Positions 29,776 through 36,497 of a stretch of 36,497 nucleotides of DNA are shown one piece after another. A program made the position numbers and the translations under genes. The stretch's first letter is position 1. Each line of letters starts with the position of its first letter. The DNA comes from Chromatiaceae bacterium. GTDB lineage: Bacteria > Pseudomonadota > Gammaproteobacteria > Chromatiales > Chromatiaceae. The notes below the pieces were generated by a model. The model was not told where the DNA came from. It did no database searches and saw only the letters and a program-made list of their open reading frames with translations. The stretch spans positions 1 to 36,497 of the forward strand of contig JACDZG010000076.1 in the NCBI GenBank assembly GCA_013426805.1, given 5' to 3'.

Positions 29776-32417
29776 CGGGTGGTTCCTATGGCAGTGGGCG
29801 GCACCGGCTCGGGATCCTGCGCGGCGGGGATCTCCGCAAGCGGCAGCGCGACATGAAAAACGGTGCCCTGACCTGGTTCGGACTCGGCCCAGATGCGCCC
29901 GTCATGGTTTTCCAGGATGGTCCGACTGATCGGCAGGCCCATCCCCATGCCCCCGGACTTGGTGGTGAAGAAGGGGTCGAACCACTGCGCCAGGCGCTCG
30001 CCCTCCACGCCTGGGCCGGTGTCCTGCACCGCGACCAGGGCCTGGGCCTTCTGGACCCGGGTGTGAATGACCAGCCGCCGTGACGCCTCGGGGGTCTCTT
30101 CGAGTGCATCGAGCGCGTTGCGCAGCAGGTTGAGCAAGACCTGTTCAATCTGTACCAGGTCCACATGGACCGGGATGCCCTCGGCGGCCAGGTCGAATTC
30201 GATCTGCACGCCGAGTTTCGCCGTCTCGAACTCCACGAACGTACAGACTTCACGGACCAGATGATTCAGATCCAGATCGGCCCGCAACGGCGGCTGCTTG
30301 CCGACCAGCGCACGCAGCCGCCGGATGATCTCACTGGCACGCTTCGCCTGGCTGGTGATCTGCGCCAGGGCGCCCAGCAAATCCTCGGTCTGACCCTGGC
30401 CGCTCTGCATCCGGCGAGTGCAGCCGTTGGCGTAATTGACGATCGCCGACAGGGGTTGATTCAGCTCATGGGCCATGCCGGTGGCCACCTCGCCCATGGT
30501 GCTCAAGCGGCTCACGTGCACCAGTTCGGCCTGATGTTGGCGGGACTCCTGCTCGGCGCGGCGCACGGCGGTGATATCACGGGCATAGATGTTGACGTAG
30601 CCCAGATCCCGGATCGGGGCGAACAGCAAGGCGTAGATCGTCCCCGCGAGATCGGTCTCGCACTCCCGCGGCCCCCCCTGCTCCAATACGGCCGTCACCT
30701 CCGCCGCCCATTCGTCCGGCAGGGGTCCACCCTGCTCGGTTGTCCAGGCGAGCAGCAGCGGGCGACTCGCGTTGTTGGCATAAGCGATCTGCCCGCCGGC
30801 GGTCACCCGCAGGATCGGGTTCGGGCTCTCGCTGGCCAGCCGCGCCAGGCTCTTGATCTCGCGCTCGGCCTGCTTGCGGCTGCTGATGTCATGAATATAG
30901 ACGGTGTAAAAGCGCTCGGCCTCCAGGTCGATCGGCACGATGGAGATCTCCACCGGGATCTCCGAGCCATCGCCCTTGAGGGCCACCAACTCACCGCGGC
31001 CCTTGGGTTCCAGCCCGTCGTGGCGCGAGCGATCGAGCAGCCGCCGGAAGGCGGTCCGCGCCACCTCCGGCAACAGTCGCTCGCCGAACGGGCTGCCGAT
31101 GACCTCCTGGCGCCGCAGACCGAACATCCGCTCGGCGGCCGGATTGACCTCGCTGATGCAGCCCGCATGGTCGAGGGTCACGATGGCGTCCAGCGCCGCC
31201 TCCATCACCGCCGCCTTGAGCGCCTCGCTCTCGCGCATTTCCGCCTGATGGCGGCGGCTCATCTCCTCCCGCGCCTTGAGCACCAGTTGGGTAAAGTGCG
31301 CGATCCACTCCTCGAGCAGCAGCAACTGATTGCCGGCCCGCTGAAAGCCGGGTTCCTTGATCCCCAACGCCCGTTGCGAGAACCGCGTCATGCGCTTCAA
31401 GACCCGATTGAGCCGCGCCGAAACCAGATAGATCACCCAGGTGAACACCAGAATGAAGGCCGCGGCGGCGAAGAAGCGCTGCCGCCGCTCGAAGATGCGG
31501 ACATGGCGGGACATGCGCTCCAGATTGCCCTGGGTGACCAGGGTGGCGAACAACAGGTTGGCGTCCGCACCCTCATATTCGGGCAGCGACTGGGACGTGA
31601 CCAGATAGCCGTCACTGAGCGTCGTGAGCGTCGTGCCGGGGGGCAACTCGGCCGAATCCACGCTCGCCAGGATGCGCTGATCGTCCCCGTCCACCAGCGC
31701 CACCGCCACCCGACTCAGATCCACACCCCGCTGGGAGGCGGTCAGAAAGGCATCGTCGATGGGGACCAGGACCACCAGATACCCCATGTGATAGCCGCCC
31801 GAATCCTCGACCGCGTCGCTGACCAGCAAGTAGAGCACCTCACCGAGCTTGACCGGGACCGTCCGCACCGCGCTGGTATCCAGCGACTGGGCCGGGAGAC
31901 TGGCCGCCAACTCAACCGGCAACGGGTCGGACCCGGCCTGATAGACCTCCCGCACCCGGCCCTGGGGATCGGTCAGCAGCACATGACTGGGCGGGCGCAG
32001 GGCATCCCGCGCAAAGAAATCGGGCAGCCAGTAGGGACGGAACTCCAGGTAGACCACCGGCCGCACGACATCGCTGTCGGACCAGAACAGCGGCTCCAGG
32101 TATTCCGCCAGACGGCGATGGTTGGCCAGGAGACGGGTGGTCATTCCATACCCGGCCAGGTAGCGGTCGAAGCGGATCAGGCTCTCGCGGGCCTGGACGT
32201 CGAGTTGATTGCGCAATTCCTGACCAAAGATCTTGCCCACTTGGCGCGTCTGAATCTGATCCAGGATACCCCACACACCCAACCCCGCGACCAACCCGAC
32301 CAGGATCGCGATCAACGGCATGGGCACGCGCCGCAACAAGCGCGTCAGGATCGGTTTGACTGGGATGCGGTGCACGTACCTGGGTTCGCCTGGAAGATCC
32401 GGTCGGCGGTGAGCCAC
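29772..32417 (-). CDS. Membrane sensor histidine kinase with two PAS domains
   Basis: An 881-aa protein. TM1 at about 33-51 and TM2 at about 315-333 flank a periplasmic sensor of about 260 residues (CHASE/Cache-like by size). Cytoplasmic parts are PAS 1 (about 397-515, ALDAIVTLDHAGCISEVNPA), PAS 2 (about 525-620), a HisKA domain with phospho-His 650 (GMAHELNQPLSAIVNYANG) and a HATPase domain with FDPFFTTKSGGMGMGLPIS and ESEPGQGTVFHVALP. The kinase core is of the FixL/DctB type. The ATG at 32417 is the first plausible start; a TTG start further upstream is not needed. Together with the regulator at 29155 it forms a complete system. Confidence 0.92.
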   Translation of the reverse strand: MAHRRPDLPGEPRYVHRIPVKPILTRLLRRVPMPLIAILVGLVAGLGVWGILDQIQTRQVGKIFGQELRNQLDVQARESLIRFDRYLAGYGMTTRLLANHRRLAEYLEPLFWSDSDVVRPVVYLEFRPYWLPDFFARDALRPPSHVLLTDPQGRVREVYQAGSDPLPVELAASLPAQSLDTSAVRTVPVKLGEVLYLLVSDAVEDSGGYHMGYLVVLVPIDDAFLTASQRGVDLSRVAVALVDGDDQRILASVDSAELPPGTTLTTLSDGYLVTSQSLPEYEGADANLLFATLVTQGNLERMSRHVRIFERRQRFFAAAAFILVFTWVIYLVSARLNRVLKRMTRFSQRALGIKEPGFQRAGNQLLLLEEWIAHFTQLVLKAREEMSRRHQAEMRESEALKAAVMEAALDAIVTLDHAGCISEVNPAAERMFGLRRQEVIGSPFGERLLPEVARTAFRRLLDRSRHDGLEPKGRGELVALKGDGSEIPVEISIVPIDLEAERFYTVYIHDISSRKQAEREIKSLARLASESPNPILRVTAGGQIAYANNASRPLLLAWTTEQGGPLPDEWAAEVTAVLEQGGPRECETDLAGTIYALLFAPIRDLGYVNIYARDITAVRRAEQESRQHQAELVHVSRLSTMGEVATGMAHELNQPLSAIVNYANGCTRRMQSGQGQTEDLLGALAQITSQAKRASEIIRRLRALVGKQPPLRADLDLNHLVREVCTFVEFETAKLGVQIEFDLAAEGIPVHVDLVQIEQVLLNLLRNALDALEETPEASRRLVIHTRVQKAQALVAVQDTGPGVEGERLAQWFDPFFTTKSGGMGMGLPISRTILENHDGRIWAESEPGQGTVFHVALPLAEIPAAQDPEPVPPTAIGTTR

Positions 32418-32743
32418 CAGCCGTCGGATGGGAGTGGAGTGGAACAGTACCTTTTATGAGCGCGTCCAGGGCGCCGCGCGGTCGTTGGCCGCGACCGGCA
32501 GTGTCACCGAGTCGGCACTTGAGGCGCAAGAACTTCCGGCGACAGCGGCGAACGCCCTGCTGGCCGGGCGCATCGGGCCGCGGCGAGCCCGGATTACGAC
32601 TTCACATAATATTTTTCTCCGACCCCTTGACACCCGCGCTATCAGGATCTATTTTACATAACACAGGCGCTCAACCGAGGCCTGCAGGTGACGCGGTTCG
32701 TCAGAACGCATCGATCCATATTGCTCAACTTGAGGATATGTCC
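32418..32743. other. Intergenic region between the kinase and hsp20 genes
   Basis: About 325 bp between divergently oriented genes. Apart from the promoter at 32627-32655 no gene or strong repeat is seen. Read-through frames exist but lack protein character. Confidence 0.6.
32627..32655 (+). promoter_or_regulatory. Promoter of the hsp20 gene
   Basis: TTGACA (32627-32632), exactly 17 bp, then TATTTT (32650-32655), a good sigma-70 promoter. The CCCCTTGACAC context also resembles a heat-shock -35, but no CCCCATNT-type -10 follows. Confidence 0.6.
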
Positions 32744-33211
32744 ATGACGACGATTGACTTTTCTCCCCTGTTCCGGTCCATGATCGGATTTGACCGGTTC
32801 TCCAACGCCCTGGAGACCGCCTATCGCTCCGAGCCCGGCGGCTATCCGCCCTACAACGTCGAGGTCAGCGGTGAGAATGACTACCGCGTGACCATGGCGG
32901 TGGCCGGCTTCGCTGACAAGGAACTCTCCATTGAGGTCAAGGAAAACATTCTGACCGTCTCCGGCGCTCGCGGCGATGAGGAGGAAACGGCTGAAACCCG
33001 CTATCTCTACCGCGGCATTGCCAACCGCAGCTTCGAGCGTAAGTTCCAGCTGGCGGACTATGTGCGGGTCGTGGATGCGCGACTGGAGAATGGTCTGCTG
33101 CATGTCGATCTGCGGCGCGAAGTGCCCGAGGCGATGAAGCCTCGCAAGGTCGAAATCCGCACCGACCAGAACCGGCTGATCGAGTCCGAGAAGCTGCGCG
33201 CGGTTGCGTAA
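32744..33211 (+). CDS. Hsp20/IbpA-type small heat-shock protein
   Basis: A 155-aa chaperone that holds unfolding proteins. The alpha-crystallin domain covers about 35-130 (YPPYNVEVSGENDYRVTMAV, GFADKELSIEVKENILTVSG, IANRSFERKFQLADYVRV, ARLENGLLHVDL), and the N terminus MTTIDFSPLFRSMIGFDRF is of the IbpA type. The C-terminal tail (NRLIESEKLRAVA) has no clear IxI motif. An ATG at 32738 is possible, but GAGG at 32732-32735 is better spaced to 32744. It has its own promoter and terminator, so it is a single-gene unit. Confidence 0.93.
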   Translation: MTTIDFSPLFRSMIGFDRFSNALETAYRSEPGGYPPYNVEVSGENDYRVTMAVAGFADKELSIEVKENILTVSGARGDEEETAETRYLYRGIANRSFERKFQLADYVRVVDARLENGLLHVDLRREVPEAMKPRKVEIRTDQNRLIESEKLRAVA

Positions 33212-33242
33212 TCGCGAGCTGACCGACTGACGGCTAGAACGG

Positions 33243-33271
33243 AGGCCGGGCGCAAGCCCGGCCTTTTTTTT
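33243..33271 (+). terminator. Intrinsic terminator after hsp20
   Basis: AGGCCGGGC, loop GCAA, GCCCGGCCT, then a run of eight T. A textbook rho-independent terminator 31 bp after the hsp20 stop. Confidence 0.95.
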
Positions 33272-33364
33272 GGATCTGTCGGCACTTCTCCCCGCCACCG
33301 CCGGATTGCCTCCCAGACCTGCCGCCGCCATATCCGCCCCATGGTTATTTTGGAATCCAGACCC

Positions 33365-34726
33365 ATGAGGCACACCCACCGAACCCTGCCCCGCTCACTG
33401 GTCCCGGCGCTGGCCGCGGCCCTGCTTGGCTGCGGACTCCCGGCCCAGGCGGTCCTGCCCGCGGCGGTCGACGGCCAGGCCCTGCCGACGCTGGCTCCCA
33501 TGCTGGAGCGGGCCATGCCCGCGGTAGTCAACATCTCGACCGTCACCCGCATCGAGCAAGCGGACCATCCGCTGCTGCGCGACCCCTTTTTCCGTCACTT
33601 TTTCGACATCCCGCAACACCGTGAGCGGCAGGATAGCAGCCTGGGCTCCGGCGTCATCGTCGACGCGAAACAAGGTCTGGTCCTCACCAATCACCACGTC
33701 ATCGCCAAGGCCGACGAGATCCGGGTGACCCTGGGCGATGGCCGCACCTTGAAGGCCGACCTGGTGGGCGACGATCCGGAAACGGACGTGGCAGTACTGC
33801 GCATTCCTTCCCAGGGGCTGACCGCCCTCGCGCTGGCGGACTCCGATCGGCTCAAAGTCGGTGACTTCGTGGTCGCCGTCGGCAACCCCTTTGGCCTGAG
33901 CCAGACGGTGACCTCCGGCATCATCAGCGGGCTGGGCCGCGCCGGATTGGGAATCGAGGGTTACGAGAGCTTTATCCAGACCGACGCCTCCATCAACCCC
34001 GGCAACTCCGGCGGCCCGCTGGTGAACCTGCGCGGCGAATTGGTGGGCATCAACACCGCCATCCTGGCCCCCGGCGGCGGCAACATCGGCATCGGCTTCG
34101 CCATCCCGATCAATATGGCCCGTTCGATCATGGACCAAATCCTGAACCACGGAGCAGTGCGGCGCGGCCGGTTCGGGGTGGCGGTGCAGGATCTGACCCC
34201 GGACCTGGCCAACGCCATGGGGGTCGAGCGCCGCGGCGTGCTGGTGTCGGCCATCGAACCCGAATCGGCCGCCGCCGCCGCCGGCCTGCGGGAAGGGGAT
34301 CTGATCCTGCGCCTGGATGGCCGTGCGGTGACCAGCGCGGCGGATGTCAGAAACCAGTTCGGACTGCTGCGGGTGGGCGCGCGCGTGCAGCTCGACATTC
34401 TGCGCGACGGCAAACCCCGGACCCTGACCGGCGAGATCGCCGATCCCTACCGCGACTTCACCCGTGGCGACAAGCTCGCCGCCACCCTGGCCGGTGCCCT
34501 GCTGGGCGACGCCCCCGGACGCCCCGCCGGGGTCGCCGTGGGCACCGTCACCGTGGACAGCCCCGCCTGGCAATCCGGTCTGCGCGAAGGCGACCTGATC
34601 CGCCAGGCCAACGGGATACCGATCGTCGGCGTGCGCGACCTGATCAAGGTCCTGCGCCAATCCGGCGGTGTGCGCAGCCTGCATGTGCAGCGGGGCGATC
34701 AGTTGATGTTGTTGGCGCGGCGGTAG
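33365..34726 (+). CDS. DegP/DegQ-type periplasmic serine protease
   Basis: A 453-aa protein with a signal peptide (about 1-29, RSLVPALAAALLGCGLPAQA). Catalytic triad: His111 (LTNHHVI), Asp141 (DPETDVAVLRI), Ser215 (NPGNSGGPLV). Two PDZ domains (about 255-345 and 370-450, closing SGLREGDLIRQANGIPI) bind substrate C termini. The extended LA loop is short, closer to DegQ than DegP. It degrades misfolded envelope proteins. The first ATG at 33341 would add eight residues, but 33365 begins a normal leader. It follows the hsp20 terminator, so two stress genes sit together with separate control. Confidence 0.92.
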   Translation: MRHTHRTLPRSLVPALAAALLGCGLPAQAVLPAAVDGQALPTLAPMLERAMPAVVNISTVTRIEQADHPLLRDPFFRHFFDIPQHRERQDSSLGSGVIVDAKQGLVLTNHHVIAKADEIRVTLGDGRTLKADLVGDDPETDVAVLRIPSQGLTALALADSDRLKVGDFVVAVGNPFGLSQTVTSGIISGLGRAGLGIEGYESFIQTDASINPGNSGGPLVNLRGELVGINTAILAPGGGNIGIGFAIPINMARSIMDQILNHGAVRRGRFGVAVQDLTPDLANAMGVERRGVLVSAIEPESAAAAAGLREGDLILRLDGRAVTSAADVRNQFGLLRVGARVQLDILRDGKPRTLTGEIADPYRDFTRGDKLAATLAGALLGDAPGRPAGVAVGTVTVDSPAWQSGLREGDLIRQANGIPIVGVRDLIKVLRQSGGVRSLHVQRGDQLMLLARR

Positions 34727-34829
34727 GCGCGCCGAGCGGTGTCGGTTGGCGGGCCGTAACCGGCCGAGGGCGAACCGGAGCCGCCCCTCGCCGGTGCTGG
34801 AGCGAAACCAGAATCAACTGGTGCAAACC

Positions 34830-35075
34830 ATGACCGACTGGAAAGACCGCATCGTCGTCGACCCCGAGATCCTGGCTGGCAAGCCCATCATCAAGGGCAC
34901 CCGGATCTCCGTAGATCTGATCACGGACCGCCTAGCAGACGGCTGGACCTTGGAAGACATCTTGGCCGCCTATCCACGCGTGACGCGCGCCGATGTGCTG
35001 GCGGCCATCGCCTTTGTCACCGAGGTGTTCCGTGAGAAGGGCGATGTGGCCTTGCGCAAGGCGTCGGCAGCATGA
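34830..35075 (+). CDS. DUF433 (VapB45-like) antitoxin-type protein
   Basis: An 81-aa protein: DRIVVDPEILAGKPIIKGTR, ISVDLITDRLADGWTLEDIL, AAYPRVTRADVLAAI, the complete DUF433 pattern with winged-helix DNA-binding character. Such proteins often precede a DUF5615 PIN-like toxin gene. Here the next frame (ATG overlap near 35071) encodes no such product, only repeat-related sequence. So it is probably a solitary antitoxin-type gene whose toxin was lost. The ribosome site is weak. Confidence 0.85.
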   Translation: MTDWKDRIVVDPEILAGKPIIKGTRISVDLITDRLADGWTLEDILAAYPRVTRADVLAAIAFVTEVFREKGDVALRKASAA

Positions 35076-35088
35076 AATCCCGCTGGCT

Positions 35089-35179
35089 GCTGATACGGAA
35101 CCTTTCGCTCCATAGACTTCGGTGGTCGACTCGTCGTTTGACACCGCAGCGTGCGGCCCCAAGCTTGATCCGTATCAGC
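35089..35179. repeat. Short inverted repeat downstream of the DUF433 gene
   Basis: GCTGATACGGA (35089-35099) and TCCGTATCAGC (35169-35179) face each other across about 70 bp. The span lies where a partner toxin gene would be expected and may be a small insertion. Confidence 0.5.
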
Positions 35180-35290
35180 GGCTTCAATACAACGGATTGC
35201 GCCAAGGCACCACCGTCACCGCGAACACCATGACCGAACACTCCCGCCGCCGCTCGCCGGGACGGCCAGCGACGGCAGGCTGGAACGGAC

Positions 35291-36050
35291 GTGATGCGCC
35301 TCCTGGGGCGCGCGGCCGAACTGGAGGCGCAGGGGCGTTCCATCGTCCACCTGGAGGTCGGCGAGCCCGATTTTCCCACCCCCGAACCCATCGTCGAGGC
35401 CGGCCGGCGCGCTCTGGCGGGACGGCGCTGCGCGAGGACCTCGCCGGCTACTACGCCGGGCGCTACGGCGTGCAGGTCGACCCGGCGTGCATCCTGGTCA
35501 CCCCCGGAGCCTCGGGCGCCCTGCAACTGGTCTTTCAGGCGGTCCTGGAGCCGGGCGACCGGGTGCTTCTGCGATCCGTCCTATCCCTGTTACCGCCAGG
35601 TGCTCCGACTGCTGAGCGTAGAGCCGGTCGCGGTCCCGGTCGGGCCGCAGACCAACTATCAACTGACCGTCGAGCTGGCCGCCGCAGCTTGGGTTCCGGG
35701 GGTACGCGCGGTCGTCGTCGCCTCACCGTCCAATCCCACCGGGTCATCGCTCGACCCGCCGTCATGGCCGGGCTCCATGGACTCTGCCGGGCGCGTGGCG
35801 CGGCTTTCATCGTCGATGAGATTTACCAGGGCCTGACCTACGCGGCACCCGACCGGACCGCGCTGGCGCTCGGCTCGGAGGACCTTTATGTGATCAACAG
35901 CTTCTCGAAATACTTCGGGATGACCGGCTGGCGCCTGGGCTGGTTGGTCGGACCCGCCGACGCGGTGTCGGTGATGGATCGCATGGCTCAGAACCTCTTC
36001 CTCGCGGCCAATACGCCAGCGCAGTATGCCGCGCGGGCGGCCCTGACGCC
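35291..36050 (+). pseudogene. Class I/II aminotransferase, frameshifted and truncated
   Basis: Family blocks appear in alternating frames: SIVHLEVGEPDFPTPEPIVE, then LREDLAGYYAGRYGVQVDPA and ILVTPGASGALQLVFQAVLE, then YRQVLRLLSVEPVAVPVG and VVVASPSNPTG, then FIVDEIYQGLTYAAPDRTAL and the PLP-lysine segment SFSKYFGMTGWRLGWLVGPA. At least three frameshifts (near 35425, 35575 and 35760) and a small internal deletion occur, and homology stops after AQYAARAAL, with REP sequence beginning at 36118. The ancestral enzyme would have transferred amino groups from aspartate or aromatic amino acids. It is clearly inactive unless the sequence is in error. Confidence 0.9.
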
Positions 36051-36117
36051 TGCCACCCGCCCGGCCTTGATCATCGTTCCGGCCGGCCGCGCACGGTTTA
36101 CGGTAACACCTTGATCT

Positions 36118-36190
36118 GTAGGGTCCGCTGTGCGGACCGACGACCGTGCAGAGCGCGCGGTGGCCGGGTTTATGACCAAGGCCACCCGCC
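36118..36190. repeat. REP-like palindromic element, copy C
   Basis: GTAGGGTCCGCTGTGCGGACC at 36118-36138 followed by about 50 bases nearly identical to copy A. It stands at the truncated 3' side of the aminotransferase pseudogene, with an inverted CCGGCCGGAACGATGATCAA segment just before it. Confidence 0.85.
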
Positions 36191-36497
36191 CCCTCCTGGA
36201 CGGGCGGGCACTGGCCTTCCGGCAGCGGCGCGACCGGCATCGATCTTTTTGTTAACTTTGCTACACCAGCACCGGTCGGTCTATGCGGACCGGTTCGGGC
36301 GTTATGAGGCAAGATCGCTTCATAACGCGTAAACCCTGCGAGTCCGAGCGCGGCACCCCTGCCGGTGCCTCTAAACACCCTGAGCATTTGCCGAGAAAGG
36401 CACTTCACAAGATTGCTTTTTCTCCTATTCTTGTCAGAATCGCGCGGGCATCCCCCGGTTTATGCGGTGTACCTTCGATCCGTTCGTGGGATATGAG
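36191..36497. other. Right-edge stretch without a recognised gene
   Basis: About 300 bp. CGTTATGA (36300-36307) and TCATAACG (36320-36327) form a short inverted repeat. No coding sequence, tRNA or clear promoter was recognised. Confidence 0.5.

Noticed and set aside
30165-32459. 764-codon plus-strand frame opposite the histidine kinase gene
   Set aside because: Mirror frame of a well-supported kinase; composition (Gln/His/Arg/Gly) is typical of antisense shadows.
33395-34684. 429-codon minus-strand frame opposite the protease gene
   Set aside because: Antisense shadow of an intact DegP/DegQ gene with a complete catalytic triad.
34746-34829. Upstream extension of the DUF433 gene
   Set aside because: The added residues are not part of the family and lie in intergenic-type sequence; the ATG at 34830 begins the conserved domain.
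36290-36330. Short inverted repeat near the right edge as a tRNA or terminator
   Set aside because: No cloverleaf can be drawn and no T-run follows.

Overview
The window looks like accessory and iron-metabolism DNA of a GC-rich gammaproteobacterium. A purple sulfur bacterium of the Chromatiaceae is my best guess from protein style, repeat content and gene mix; this is inference, since there is no rRNA or other marker gene. No tRNA, rRNA, CRISPR array or prophage was seen.

Left part (1-9.8 kb): a HicB-like antitoxin, an orphan ureD, and a divergent alkaline phosphatase. Next come Fur-controlled genes: a di-heme oxidoreductase followed by a cytochrome c gene truncated against the 3' part of a flavodoxin gene, and an operon of a 104-aa unknown, a HemS-like heme-handling protein, a DUF2325 protein and a small membrane protein whose end is written by a palindromic repeat.

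Centre (10.1-27.5 kb): the main find is an intact, tightly overlapping eight-gene operon at 18370-23021 behind a promoter overlapped by Fur-box-like sequence. It ends in a P1B-type ATPase with an SCA membrane motif and an N-terminal HxxPGRxRLR domain. These are hallmarks I associate with ferrosome (fez) iron-storage organelle loci. The other genes are a stand-alone HMA-like protein, two paralogous Gly/Pro/Tyr-rich single-span proteins, a Gly/Ala-rich membrane protein whose layout recalls magnetosome MamC, and three very small proteins. A second, related locus at 10.1-15.1 kb is broken: its ATPase survives only as N- and C-terminal pieces around a vapBC-like pair, a Uma2 nuclease and a PIN remnant. 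It keeps an aldehyde-dehydrogenase-like fragment and an HMA protein with a possible FeoA-like tail. A further HMA-like gene lies at 27107. Around these are a ferritin, a newly read 34-aa Cys/Lys-rich gene, a deleted peroxiredoxin gene, a HmuY/CbiX composite remnant, a second DUF2325 protein, an alpha/beta hydrolase and a lipoprotein. At least eight Fur-box-like sites lie between 3.8 and 27.1 kb, so much of the region is probably one iron-responsive regulon.

Right part (27.5-36.5 kb): more ordinary genes. They are an MFS transporter, a FixJ-type response regulator with a PAS histidine kinase, Hsp20, a DegP/DegQ protease, a DUF433 antitoxin-like protein and a frameshifted aminotransferase pseudogene. 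Palindromic REP/BIME-like repeats are scattered throughout, often next to broken genes.
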